A stretch of 64,000 nucleotides of DNA from Pseudoclavibacter sp. CFCC 11306 (GTDB taxonomy: Bacteria; Actinomycetota; Actinomycetes; Actinomycetales; Microbacteriaceae). The notes beneath the pieces are model-generated. The model was not told the origin of the DNA and made no database searches. It saw only the letters and a program-made list of their open reading frames with translations. A program made the position numbers and the translations under genes. The first letter of the stretch is position 1, and each line of letters opens with the position of its first letter. Below, piece by piece: positions 57,325 to 64,000 of this stretch. Location of the stretch: contig NZ_WBKF01000002.1 of assembly GCF_008831235.1 (NCBI RefSeq), forward strand, positions 186,001-250,000, read 5' to 3'.

Positions 57325-57756
57325 ATGGCACCGAAGAAGAAAGCGGTGGGTTTCATCAAGCTTCAGATCGAAGCTGGTGCAGCGAACCCCGCACCGCCCA
57401 TCGGCCCGGCACTGGGTCAGCATGGCGTGAACATCATGGATTTCTGCAAGGCCTACAACGCCGCGACTGAGTCTCAGCGCGGCAATGTGGTCCCGGTCGA
57501 GATCACCGTGTACGAAGACCGTTCGTTCACGTTCGAGCTCAAGACCCCGCCTGCAGCGAAGCTGATCCTGAAGGCAGCAGGTGTGCCCAAGGGCTCCGGC
57601 GTGCCGCACACCGACAAGGTGGGCTCGATCACGCACGAGCAGGCCAAAGAGATCGCTCAGACCAAGTTCGACGACCTCAACGCGAACGACATCGAGAACG
57701 CGGCGAAGATCATCGAGGGCACAGCGCGCTCGATGGGCATCACCATCAAGAAGTAG
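57325..57756 (+). CDS. rplK: 50S ribosomal protein uL11
   Basis: 143 residues. N-terminal Pro-rich [30 protein letters not shown]-terminal rRNA-binding domain with [24 protein letters not shown] and the end [14 protein letters not shown]. It is part of the GTPase-associated centre and needed for factor binding and the stringent response. AGGAAAG lies 7 nt before the ATG. It is separated from rplA by 126 nt that hold a hairpin. Confidence 0.98.
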   Translation: MAPKKKAVGFIKLQIEAGAANPAPPIGPALGQHGVNIMDFCKAYNAATESQRGNVVPVEITVYEDRSFTFELKTPPAAKLILKAAGVPKGSGVPHTDKVGSITHEQAKEIAQTKFDDLNANDIENAAKIIEGTARSMGITIKK

Positions 57757-57763
57757 TTCTCAC

Positions 57764-57784
57764 CGCCGTCGGCCCTCGACGGCG
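57764..57784 (+). promoter_or_regulatory. Hairpin between rplK and rplA
   Basis: CGCCGTCG (57764-57771) pairs with CGACGGCG (57777-57784), loop GCCCT. No T run, so it is possibly a processing or L1-binding element rather than a terminator. Confidence 0.4.
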
Positions 57785-57882
57785 CACCAGACAGGAGTGG
57801 GAGGGTCACGCCGACCCGATGAACCACGACTGCACCAAACACTGCAACGGGGAGCCATCCCCGAGACATACAGGAGAAGCAG

Positions 57883-58587
57883 ATGACCAGGCGTTCAAAA
57901 GCCTATGTGGCCGCGGCCGAGAAGATCGAGCCCGGCAAGTTCTACACTCCGGCGGAGGCTGTCGCCCTCGCCCGTGAGACCGGATCGGCCAAGACCGATT
58001 CAACCGTCGAGGTGGCGCTGAAGCTCAGCGTCGACCCTCGCAAAGCCGACCAGCTGGTGCGTGGCACCGTCAGCCTGCCGAACGGCACTGGTAAGACCGC
58101 TCGCGTGATCGTGTTCGCCAACGGCGACGCGGCCGACGCAGCTGCGGCCGCCGGCGCCGACGAGGTCGGCAGCGACGAGCTCATCGCCAAGGTGCAGGGA
58201 GGCTGGACCGACTTCGACGCGGCCGTCGCGACCCCTGACCTGATGGGCAAGGTCGGTCGTCTCGGTAAGGTGCTCGGCCCTCGCGGTCTGATGCCGAACC
58301 CCAAGACCGGTACGGTCACCACCGACCCGGCGAAGGCCGTCACCGACATCAAGGGCGGCAAGATCGAGTTCCGCACCGACAAGCACGCCAACGTGCACTT
58401 CATCGTCGGCAAGGCATCGTTCACCCCTGAGGCGCTGACGCAGAACATCCAGGCTGCGCTCGACGAGATCATTCGTCTGAAGCCTTCGGCTGCCAAGGGC
58501 CGCTATGTGACCAAGGGCGTCGTCTCGACGACCTTCGGCCCGGGCATCCCGCTCGACGTCAACGCACTGGTCGTTCCGGCCAAGTAG
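57883..58587 (+). CDS. rplA: 50S ribosomal protein uL1
   Basis: 234 residues: [68 protein letters not shown] (the L1 signature) and a C-terminal [12 protein letters not shown]. It forms the L1 stalk at the E site and in other bacteria represses its own operon by binding the leader. AGGAG lies about 8 nt before the ATG. A strong terminator follows, so rplJ-rplL is a separate unit. Confidence 0.98.
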   Translation: MTRRSKAYVAAAEKIEPGKFYTPAEAVALARETGSAKTDSTVEVALKLSVDPRKADQLVRGTVSLPNGTGKTARVIVFANGDAADAAAAAGADEVGSDELIAKVQGGWTDFDAAVATPDLMGKVGRLGKVLGPRGLMPNPKTGTVTTDPAKAVTDIKGGKIEFRTDKHANVHFIVGKASFTPEALTQNIQAALDEIIRLKPSAAKGRYVTKGVVSTTFGPGIPLDVNALVVPAK

Positions 58588-58619
58588 TCGCACCGGTCGT
58601 CCTGACCGTGCGCATTCGC

Positions 58620-58658
58620 AGAAAGCCCCGCACCCTCACTGAGCGTGCGGGGCTTTCT
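58620..58658 (+). terminator. Rho-independent terminator after rplA
   Basis: AGAAAGCCCCGCAC (58620-58633) pairs perfectly with GTGCGGGGCTTTCT (58645-58658), with an 11-nt loop. Confidence 0.9.
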
Positions 58659-58824
58659 CGATGATGTGCGCCGGATGCGTCCTGGCATCGTCGGCCTGCA
58701 TCTCGTCAGTCGCTCGTGGCCGCGGATGCATCGAGACTCTCTGCACGCTGTGAGTGGGCAGAGATCGTCGACTTCGCCATACTTGAGGTGGGGGACAGCA
58801 TCACTGGGCCCTCCCAATCGCATG

Positions 58825-58844
58825 GAACGCTCCAGAGGGCGTTC
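58825..58844 (+). promoter_or_regulatory. Hairpin in the aquaporin upstream region
   Basis: GAACGCTC-CAGA-GGGCGTTC: an 8-bp stem with one G-T pair, about 40 nt before the aquaporin ATG. Role unknown. Confidence 0.35.
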
Positions 58845-58885
58845 TGCAGTTTGATCCAGAGCATGATCCATAGGAGGATCCAGTC

Positions 58886-59608
58886 ATGAGTGACACCACC
58901 ACACTTCCCGCGCCGAAGCTCGGCAATCAGCTCGGTGCGGAGTTTCTCGGCACGTTCCTGCTCGTCTTCGGCGGCACGGGCGCAGCCGTGCTGGCCGCGA
59001 CGGTCGACCACGGCATCGGCTATCTCGGTGTGGCCTTGGCTTTCGGCCTGACCGTGGTGGTCGGCGCCTATGCCTTCGGCCCGGTCTCCGGCGGTCACTT
59101 CAACCCGGCGGTCACCATCGGTCTCGCCGCAGCCGGCCGATTCTCCTGGAAGCACGTGCTGCCCTACGTCGCCGCCCAGATCGTCGGGGGCATCGTCGGC
59201 TCGGCGGTGCTGCTCGTGATCGCTTCGGGCCGCGCCGGCTTCAGCCTGAGCGACGGCTTCGCCACCAACGGGTACGGAGCGCATTCGCCTGAGGGATACG
59301 GCATGCTGCCGGCGTTCGTGATCGAGTTCGTGCTCACCGCGATCTTCCTCTACGTGATCATCGGCGTGACCGGAAAGCGCGCAGCGGCAGGATTCGCACC
59401 GCTGGCCATCGGCCTGACGCTCGCCCTCATCCACCTGATCTCGATCCCGGTGACCAACACCTCGGTCAACCCCGCGCGTTCGATCGCTCCGGCGATCTTC
59501 GTGGGCGGTGACGCACTGGTGCAGCTCTGGCTGTTCATCCTGGCGCCTGTTCTCGGTGCGATCTTCGCCGGTGTGACCTACGCGCTGGTCACCGGCGAGC
59601 GCAAGTAG
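58886..59608 (+). CDS. aqpZ: Aquaporin (AqpZ-like)
   Basis: Water channel of 240 residues with six membrane helices. The two pore motifs are [11 protein letters not shown] and [33 protein letters not shown] begins helix 1. Narrow-filter residues fit a water-selective AqpZ rather than a glycerol facilitator (no Asp after the second NPA; NPARS). ATG 58886 has GGAGGAT about 7 nt upstream. It is inserted between rplA and rplJ and convergent with the YqaJ-type nuclease gene (3-nt gap). Confidence 0.94.
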   Translation: MSDTTTLPAPKLGNQLGAEFLGTFLLVFGGTGAAVLAATVDHGIGYLGVALAFGLTVVVGAYAFGPVSGGHFNPAVTIGLAAAGRFSWKHVLPYVAAQIVGGIVGSAVLLVIASGRAGFSLSDGFATNGYGAHSPEGYGMLPAFVIEFVLTAIFLYVIIGVTGKRAAAGFAPLAIGLTLALIHLISIPVTNTSVNPARSIAPAIFVGGDALVQLWLFILAPVLGAIFAGVTYALVTGERK

Positions 59609-59611
59609 CGG

Positions 59612-60214
59612 TCAGACGAAGGCGGGCTCTGGCACGGCGTCGAGCCGGGCCAGGGTCTCGTCAGCGAGCTGCACGAGCTTCGCGATCTGCTGATCGTCTC
59701 GGTCGATCCAGCGGGTGATCGGGTCGCCCAAAGGGCGGAAGTTCTCGTGCTGCTCCCAGACCAGCAGCGTGCGCTGGGCGCCCATCACATACTGCTGCCA
59801 CCAGATCTGGCGCAGGTAGGTGCGGGGCAGCTTCTCGATCGGCTTCGTGCTGGTCTTGATCTCGGCCAGCAGCAGGTCGCTGCATCCGTTGCATTCGTTG
59901 ATGCCGTCCGGCGTCGCCAGATGGCGGGCGTTGCCGTCCGAGCGAAAGAGCACCGTGCTGGTGTGCAGCCCGAAGTTCTGGCGCATCCACTCGGCGATCA
60001 CCGGCTCGCGTTCGCGACCGTAGTCGGTGTAGGCGTTCCCCGAGAATCCGTGCGGGTCGCACTTCGACCGCACCACGCCCTCCACCGATCGCGGGGTCGC
60101 GAGGTGCGCTGCGTCGGTCGCGGTGATGCCGAAGCTGCGGGCCTTGAGCCAGCTGATGCGATCGTGGCTGTCGGCGAGCACGCGGGAGCGCAGAAAGTCG
60201 GGAACGTGAGTCAC
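59612..60214 (-). CDS. YqaJ-type (lambda-exonuclease fold) nuclease
   Basis: 200 residues. The N-terminal GITATDAAHL (29-38) matches the GIGGSDA element of YqaJ proteins. Catalytic features of the PD-(D/E)XK fold are GREREPVIAEWM (66-77), D103 in TPDGINE, E118 and K120 in LLLAEIKTSTKP, and the helix RQIWWQQYVMGAQ (135-147). YqaJ relatives are recombination exonucleases mostly in phages; no phage genes are near. GTG 60214 lies 7 nt after TAGGCT and is preferred to GTG 60232. Confidence 0.82.
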   Translation of the reverse strand: MTHVPDFLRSRVLADSHDRISWLKARSFGITATDAAHLATPRSVEGVVRSKCDPHGFSGNAYTDYGREREPVIAEWMRQNFGLHTSTVLFRSDGNARHLATPDGINECNGCSDLLLAEIKTSTKPIEKLPRTYLRQIWWQQYVMGAQRTLLVWEQHENFRPLGDPITRWIDRDDQQIAKLVQLADETLARLDAVPEPAFV

Positions 60215-60221
60215 GCCCTCC

Positions 60222-60227
60222 AGCCTA
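60222..60227 (-). promoter_or_regulatory. -10 element of YqaJ-type gene (leaderless)
   Basis: TAGGCT on the minus strand, 7 nt before GTG 60214. Confidence 0.55.
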
Positions 60228-60256
60228 GCCACCGCTCTCGCAGACTGACGCAGAAT

Positions 60257-60292
60257 CGGCGTACTGGCACAGACCGGCGTACTGGCACAGAC
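60257..60292. repeat. Exact 18-bp tandem duplication
   Basis: CGGCGTACTGGCACAGAC occurs twice in direct tandem, between the YqaJ-type gene promoter and the 3' end of the zinc-ribbon gene. Confidence 0.85.
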
Positions 60293-60295
60293 CGA

Positions 60296-60826
60296 TCAGC
60301 CCAGGCCGCGCAGGCTGAACACGGTGTACCACGAGGTTCCGGGCGTAGCCGGCGCCTCCTGTACGCCGTGGGCTCGGCAGAGCACCATCGCTGCGGCAGA
60401 GATGGCCTGCGCCTCTCTGTGACTGCAGGGCAGCGGCTGGTGCAGAAGCCGGGTCCAGTCGTCACAATGCGTCTGCCGGGCGATCTGCTCGCTGACTCGG
60501 GTGGCCGCACAGGAGAACCCGAGGGTCGAGCCCCAGCAGAAGACGCCTTGTGCAGCGCGATACAGCCCGACGACCTGCGCGGGCGCCCGGAACCTTCGAG
60601 CGTCGTCGAACCACCAGGTCAGCTGCCCGGTGGCGATGTCGAACTCGACGTGACGCTCACCCCCGATGCCCCATCGCATCAGGTGCGCACGCGATGCACG
60701 GTCGAGATGTCTGAGCCCGATCTGCGCCAGCCGATTCAACGACAACGAGTTCGCCTCGGGTGCGGGGCAGCCTCGCTCATGGGCGCTCAGCGGCAGATGG
60801 CAGCGTGGACAATAGGCATTGATCAT
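60296..60826 (-). CDS. Zinc-ribbon protein with DUF6882-like domain
   Basis: 176 residues, function unknown. The N-terminus has YCPRCHLPLSAHERGCP (Cys 6, 9 and 20, His 16), a likely zinc knuckle. The remaining domain (HVEFDIATGQLTWWFDDARRF, LYRAAQGVFCWGSTLGFS, then SAAAMVLCRAHGV) resembles DUF6882 proteins by its aromatic pattern; the match is tentative. ATG 60826 follows a G-rich GGGGGGAA. A perfect palindrome lies 14 nt upstream of the start. Confidence 0.65.
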   Translation of the reverse strand: MINAYCPRCHLPLSAHERGCPAPEANSLSLNRLAQIGLRHLDRASRAHLMRWGIGGERHVEFDIATGQLTWWFDDARRFRAPAQVVGLYRAAQGVFCWGSTLGFSCAATRVSEQIARQTHCDDWTRLLHQPLPCSHREAQAISAAAMVLCRAHGVQEAPATPGTSWYTVFSLRGLG

Positions 60827-60839
60827 CAGCGTTCCCCCC

Positions 60840-60859
60840 TGAGCCGCGTCCGCGGCTCA
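60840..60859. promoter_or_regulatory. Near-perfect 20-bp palindrome upstream of the zinc-ribbon gene
   Basis: TGAGCCGCG and CGCGGCTCA arms (9 bp) around TC. It is directly upstream of the gene; it could be an operator or an mRNA hairpin that hides the ribosome site. Confidence 0.5.
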
Positions 60860-61094
60860 ACTGACCGCCAAAGTGACAGGCCAGGACGGGTCGGCTCCTC
60901 TGACGACCGCGTCAGTCCCATTCCACCGGAGTTCGTGCAGACTGCAACTGGAATCAGGCAACTGTGGACAACTCCCCTTGTTCTCAAGGGATAGGGGTAT
61001 GCGCTCTTGCGTAGGTACGCACGTGCGTGCGGTGGAGTGCTCTCAGCGATACGAGGATCCAGCGTCCGGGCGGAAACGCCGATCGAAGACCCGC
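60860..61094. other. Intergenic region upstream of the rplJ promoter
   Basis: No gene seen. It contains TGTGGACAA (60963-60971, the complement of an actinobacterial DnaA-box consensus), the inverted repeat CCCTTG-TTCT-CAAGGG (60975-60990) and the palindrome ACGCACGTGCGT (61017-61028). Confidence 0.5.
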
Positions 61095-61123
61095 TTGTGT
61101 CGACTCCTGAGAACCGGTAAGCT
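61095..61123 (+). promoter_or_regulatory. Promoter of rplJ-rplL
   Basis: -35 TTGTGT (61095-61100), 17-nt spacer, -10 TAAGCT (61118-61123). The start is expected near 61130, giving a leader of about 185 nt. Confidence 0.65.
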
Positions 61124-61129
61124 GATCGA

Positions 61130-61315
61130 CGGCCAAAGACCGCCGGTTCCTGTCTTGCGACAGGCGAAGGTCACGAGAGTGACGACCCGCGTAGGTGAAC
61201 GAACAACATGCACGACCGTGTCGAACGCGTCGTGCGTCGAGCTCCGACATCTACGTCGGAGCTTTTTTCATTCTTGTGGGCATCGGGCCGCCGGCATGAC
61301 ATCACGAGGAGTGCA
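61130..61315 (+). promoter_or_regulatory. Ribosomal protein L10 leader
   Basis: The untranslated leader of rplJ-rplL has the L10-leader layout: several short hairpins (GTCTTGCGACAGGC, GTCACGAGAGTGAC, then GCACGAC..GTCGTGC at 61210-61235) followed by an intrinsic terminator. L10(L12)4 binding to such leaders lowers expression of the operon (family knowledge). Identification is by position and structure; the exact L10 kink-turn was not proven here. Confidence 0.75.
61240..61268 (+). terminator. Attenuator terminator before rplJ
   Basis: AGCTCCGAC (61240-61248) pairs with GTCGGAGCT (61255-61263), loop ATCTAC, then a six-T run. It lies 48 nt before the rplJ ATG, so it must be read through for expression. 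Confidence 0.85.
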
Positions 61316-61834
61316 ATGGCGAACAAGGAAGCTGCAGTCGCCGAGCTGACGGAGGAATTCCGTAGCTCAAGCGCAGTGCTGCTGACCGAGTATCGCGGCC
61401 TCACGGTTGCAGATCTGAAGAAGATCCGCGATTCAATCCGTGAGAATGCCACGTTCTCTGTGGTGAAGAACACGCTCGCGAAGATCGCCGCGAAGGAGGC
61501 GGGCATCGACGCATTCGACGATGCTCTCGCCGGCCCGAGCGCGCTGGTGTTCGTGCACGGCGACGTGGTCCCTGTGGCCAAGGCGCTGCGTGACTTCAGC
61601 AAAGAGAATCCTCTTCTGGTGCTCAAGAACGGCTACTTCGATGGCGCCGCTCTGACTCCCGAAGACGTGCAGAAGCTTGCCGATCTCGAGACCCGCGAAG
61701 TGCTGCTGGCAAAGCTTGCCGGCGCGTTCAAGGCCTCGCTGTTCGGTGCCGCATACCTGTTCAACGCACCGCTGTCGCAGGCCGCTCGCGCGGTCGACGC
61801 GCTGCGTCAGAAGAAAGAAGAGGCCGAGGCGTAA
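61316..61834 (+). CDS. rplJ: 50S ribosomal protein uL10
   Basis: 172 residues: KEAAVAELTEEFRSSSAVLL, TEYRGLTVADLKKIR, VVKNTLAKIAAKEAG, and a C-terminal helix (AARAVDALRQKKEEAEA) that binds L7/L12 dimers. It is the stalk base and also the autogenous repressor through the leader. ATG 61316 has GAGGAG 5 nt upstream; the open frame extends further upstream but only through the leader and terminator. Confidence 0.98.
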   Translation: MANKEAAVAELTEEFRSSSAVLLTEYRGLTVADLKKIRDSIRENATFSVVKNTLAKIAAKEAGIDAFDDALAGPSALVFVHGDVVPVAKALRDFSKENPLLVLKNGYFDGAALTPEDVQKLADLETREVLLAKLAGAFKASLFGAAYLFNAPLSQAARAVDALRQKKEEAEA

Positions 61835-61904
61835 GACCTCTTCGGTCTTCACCACGGTTTCATCCGCAAACCACACATCAGACATCTGAGATAAAGGAAC
61901 CATC

Positions 61905-62288
61905 ATGGCAAAGCTGTCAACTGAAGAGCTCATCGCGGCCTTCAAGGAGCTCACCCTCATCGAGCTCAACGATTTCGTCAAGGCATTCGAGGAGACCTTC
62001 GAGGTCACCGCTGCCGCTCCCGTCGCCGTGGCTGCTGCCCCGGCTGCCGGCGGCGACGCCGAGGCTGCTGAAGAGAAGACTGAGTTCGACGTCGTTCTCG
62101 AGGCTGCTGGCGACAAGAAGATCCAGGTCATCAAGGCTGTTCGCGCCCTGACCAGCCTGGGCCTGGGCGAGGCCAAGGCTCTCGTCGACGGCGCTCCTGC
62201 GACCGTTCTCGAGGCTGCCAACAAGGAGACCGCCGAGAAGGCCAAGGCCGACATCGAGGCTGCAGGCGGCAAGGTCACCCTCAAGTGA
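61905..62288 (+). CDS. rplL: 50S ribosomal protein bL12
   Basis: 127 residues. N-terminal dimer domain ([20 protein letters not shown]), an Ala/Pro-rich hinge (about 35-55), and a C-terminal factor-binding domain ([40 protein letters not shown], ending AAGGKVTLK). It recruits translational GTPases. AAAGGA lies about 7 nt before the ATG. The operon ends at a strong terminator. Confidence 0.98.
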   Translation: MAKLSTEELIAAFKELTLIELNDFVKAFEETFEVTAAAPVAVAAAPAAGGDAEAAEEKTEFDVVLEAAGDKKIQVIKAVRALTSLGLGEAKALVDGAPATVLEAANKETAEKAKADIEAAGGKVTLK

Positions 62289-62388
62289 GTCGATCGCTCG
62301 ACTGAGTGAGCGGCCGTCTTCGGTCGCCTGCACACAGCGAGCGTCGGTGACGAGCCGGGTCTGATCCCGATCTGAGCCGAACCCCTGA

Positions 62389-62434
62389 AAGACCGCCCGG
62401 ACCTGTCATTCGTGACAGTGCTCCGGGCGGTCTT
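62389..62434 (+). terminator. Rho-independent terminator after rplL
   Basis: The outer stem AAGACCGCCCGGA (62389-62401) pairs with TCCGGGCGGTCTT (62422-62434). The inner stem CTGTCA-TTCG-TGACAG has a stable UUCG tetraloop. Confidence 0.92.
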
Positions 62435-62500
62435 CTCTGTCTACTGGCAGAGGCGTCTGCGGTGCAGAGTTCGCCGGCGACGACAGATGCTCGCCCGGCC

Positions 62501-62506
62501 TAGACT
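62501..62506 (+). promoter_or_regulatory. -10 candidate of metB-like gene
   Basis: TAGACT; RNA would start near 62513, leaving about 28 nt with AGGAG before ATG 62541. Confidence 0.5.
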
Positions 62507-62540
62507 GGCAGGGCATGATCTTCCGAGCACAGGAGCGCAG

Positions 62541-63737
62541 ATGGCACAGCACGCTGAGGGATTCTTCGACAATCGCGAACGATTCCGAGACGCCGACATG
62601 GCGACGCGCGCTGTGCACGTGGGGCTCGACCCCGACAAAGAGACCGGGTCGGTCGTGCCGCCCATCTACCAGACGTCGACGTATGTGCAGGACGGCATCG
62701 GGCACGGACGCCACGGCTATGAGTACGGCCGCATGAGCAACCCGACTCGCGACGCCCTGCAGGTGAGTCTCGCCTCGCTCGAGAACGGCGCAGCGGCGTT
62801 GAGCTTCAGCTCTGGGCTGGCAGCCGAAGACGCCCTGCTGCGCACACTGCTGAAGCCGGGAGACACCGTGGTCAGCGGCAACGACGTCTACGGCGGCACG
62901 CATCGTCTGATCGCGAAGATCTGGGGCGAATGGGGCGTGCACTCAGTCGAGACCGATCTCTCTGACGTCGACCTCGCCCGCGGCGTGATCGAAGAGGCCC
63001 AGCCGCGCGTGGTCTGGATCGAGACACCGACGAACCCCATGATGCAGATCAGCGACGTTGCCGCACTCGCCGAGATCGCCCATCAGTCGGGCGCTCTGGT
63101 GGTCGTCGACAACACCTTCGCATCGCCCGTGCTGCAGCAGCCCATCAGCTTGGGCGCCGACTTCGTCGTGCACTCCACGACGAAGTACCTGGGCGGGCAC
63201 TCCGACGTGGTCGGAGGTGCGGTGGTTCTCGCCACGGACGAGTACGAAGACCGGCTCTGGTTCAGCCAGTACGCTCTGGGCGCGATCTCGTCGCCCTTCG
63301 ACTGCTGGCTCACACTGCGCGGCATCAAGACGCTCGGCGTGCGTGTGCAGCGCCACTCCGAGAACGCGCAGCAGCTCGCCGAATGGCTGTCATCGCATCC
63401 CAAGATCGAGCAGGCCTTCTATCCGGGGCTGCCCAGCCACCCCGGCCACGACGTCGCGGCGAAGCAGATGCACGGTGGCTTCGGCGGCATGGTCTCGGTG
63501 GCCGTCGCCGGCGGCGAGCAGGCTGCCCGCACCTTCGCCGAGAGCACGAAGCTGTTCGTGCTCGGCGAGAGTCTCGGCGGTGTCGAGTCGCTGATCAACT
63601 ATCCGTCAGAGATGACCCATGCGTCGGTCAAGGGCACGCCCCTCGCGGTGCCGCTGAACGTCGTGCGCCTCTCGGTCGGCATCGAGGGCGTCGACGACCT
63701 GCAGGCCGATCTCTCCCAGGCGCTCGACCAGATCTGA
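62541..63737 (+). CDS. metB: Trans-sulfuration PLP enzyme (cystathionine gamma-synthase type)
   Basis: Cys/Met metabolism PLP enzyme of 398 residues. Substrate-phosphate sites and PLP motifs: TSTYVQDG, YEYGRMSNPTRDALQ, LSFSSGLAAED, GNDVYGGTHRL, ETPTNPMM, VVDNTFASPVLQQP, and the PLP lysine in VVHSTTKYLGGHSDVVGGAV; the C-terminal LGESLGGVESLINYP and VRLSVGIEGVDDL follow. Cystathionine gamma-synthase (MetB) and gamma-lyase cannot be separated by these motifs. ATG 62541 has AGGAG 7 nt upstream. Confidence 0.9.
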   Translation: MAQHAEGFFDNRERFRDADMATRAVHVGLDPDKETGSVVPPIYQTSTYVQDGIGHGRHGYEYGRMSNPTRDALQVSLASLENGAAALSFSSGLAAEDALLRTLLKPGDTVVSGNDVYGGTHRLIAKIWGEWGVHSVETDLSDVDLARGVIEEAQPRVVWIETPTNPMMQISDVAALAEIAHQSGALVVVDNTFASPVLQQPISLGADFVVHSTTKYLGGHSDVVGGAVVLATDEYEDRLWFSQYALGAISSPFDCWLTLRGIKTLGVRVQRHSENAQQLAEWLSSHPKIEQAFYPGLPSHPGHDVAAKQMHGGFGGMVSVAVAGGEQAARTFAESTKLFVLGESLGGVESLINYPSEMTHASVKGTPLAVPLNVVRLSVGIEGVDDLQADLSQALDQI

Positions 63738-63767
63738 TCGGCTCGAGCCCGGTCTCGACCGCCGTCT

Positions 63768-64000
63768 CTATCGCCGCCGCACATCAGGCAGCGCAGACAG
63801 TGCGATGGCGCCGAACGTGAGCACGGCGCCGCCGATCGCTGCGAACGAGACGCCGGCCGTCGACGTCGGCCAGACCCAGTCGAGCAGCAGCGAGCCGAGC
63901 AGCTGACCGCCGATCGCGGCGATCGTGAAGCGCAGCACGCCGATGCGTGGCACCATATGCGCACCTGTGAAGATGAAGACGATGCCCATGGCACCGCCGA
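63768..64000 (-). CDS. DMT-family transporter (DUF606/YdcZ-like), 5' end off window
   Basis: 77 C-terminal residues are visible and continue past the right edge. Reading inward: GGAMGIVFIFTGAHMVPRIG, then a membrane helix (LRFTIAAIGGQLLGSLLLD) and another (VSFAAIGGAVLTFGAIALSA), ending PDVRRR. The pattern GGxxGxxF..P+lG with repeated helices is that of YdcZ/DUF606 small-multidrug-type membrane proteins. It is convergent with metB. The substrate is unknown. Confidence 0.75.
   Translation of the reverse strand, partial: GGAMGIVFIFTGAHMVPRIGVLRFTIAAIGGQLLGSLLLDWVWPTSTAGVSFAAIGGAVLTFGAIALSALPDVRRR

Noticed and set aside
62515-62736. ATG 8 nt after the TAGACT -10 upstream of metB, opening a 73-codon frame
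   Set aside because: Fits the leaderless spacing, but the frame overlaps metB out of frame and its translation is Arg/Ser/Thr-rich without features; metB has a good Shine-Dalgarno.

Overview
The window is 64 kb of high-GC DNA from an actinobacterial chromosome, most likely a Microbacteriaceae member (Microbacterium-like). The evidence is the codon and base composition, a complete menaquinone (not ubiquinone) pathway, a System II cytochrome c maturation cluster, a 32-residue bS22 ribosomal protein, HadA/HadB-type dehydratases beside murB, and many genes that appear to be read from leaderless mRNAs. No rRNA operon, insertion sequence, prophage or CRISPR array is visible. Family calls rest on motifs read by eye.

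Layout. 1-8.8 kb: cation efflux pump (cut by the left edge), proC, KtrBA potassium uptake, an ArsR-like regulator, bS22, a HAD phosphatase, a glutaredoxin, a MarR/efflux-pump operon and a flavin reductase. 9-11 kb: aspS. 11-16 kb: phosphatase-TlpA-CcdA-ResB-CcsA, which builds c-type cytochromes. 16-36 kb: menaquinone synthesis (menC, menB, menE, menA, menD, menF, menG, a long-chain prenyl diphosphate synthase, ispD and a ferredoxin-NADP reductase). Between menC and menB lie about 8 kb of unrelated genes: PadR/efflux pump, a LiaFSR-like PspC envelope-stress module and a cysteine-free flavin amine oxidase. 36-40 kb: small membrane proteins, a TPR protein, YajQ and tRNA-Tyr, tRNA-Thr, tRNA-Met. 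40-48 kb: P-type ATPase, AraC regulator and a siderophore ABC importer with a DtxR-like iron box. 48-55 kb: hydrolase/lipoprotein, AzlCD, HadA-HadB-MurB, envelope proteins and an aspartate aminotransferase. 55-62.4 kb: tRNA-Trp-secE-nusG-rplK-rplA and rplJ-rplL, interrupted by aquaporin, an orphan YqaJ-type nuclease and a zinc-ribbon protein. 62.5-64 kb: a trans-sulfuration enzyme and a DMT transporter cut by the right edge.

How the genes work together. The cytochrome c and menaquinone blocks form one respiratory supercluster: IspD and the prenyl synthase supply the side chain, MenF/D/C/E/B make dihydroxynaphthoate, MenA prenylates it and MenG methylates it, while TlpA/CcdA/ResB/CcsA mature the cytochromes the quinol feeds.

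Most notable patterns. (1) About 20 genes have a TANNNT-type -10 element whose last base lies 6-8 nt before ATG or GTG with no Shine-Dalgarno; this fixed spacing revises several start codons. (2) A ~90 bp element with inverted-repeat ends and an internal 20-bp-period direct repeat occurs twice, each time between divergent genes. (3) Several perfect palindromes and short tandem duplications lie in intergenic DNA. I did not find a multigene system that I can defend as previously undescribed; the repeat element and the orphan YqaJ nuclease are the best leads.
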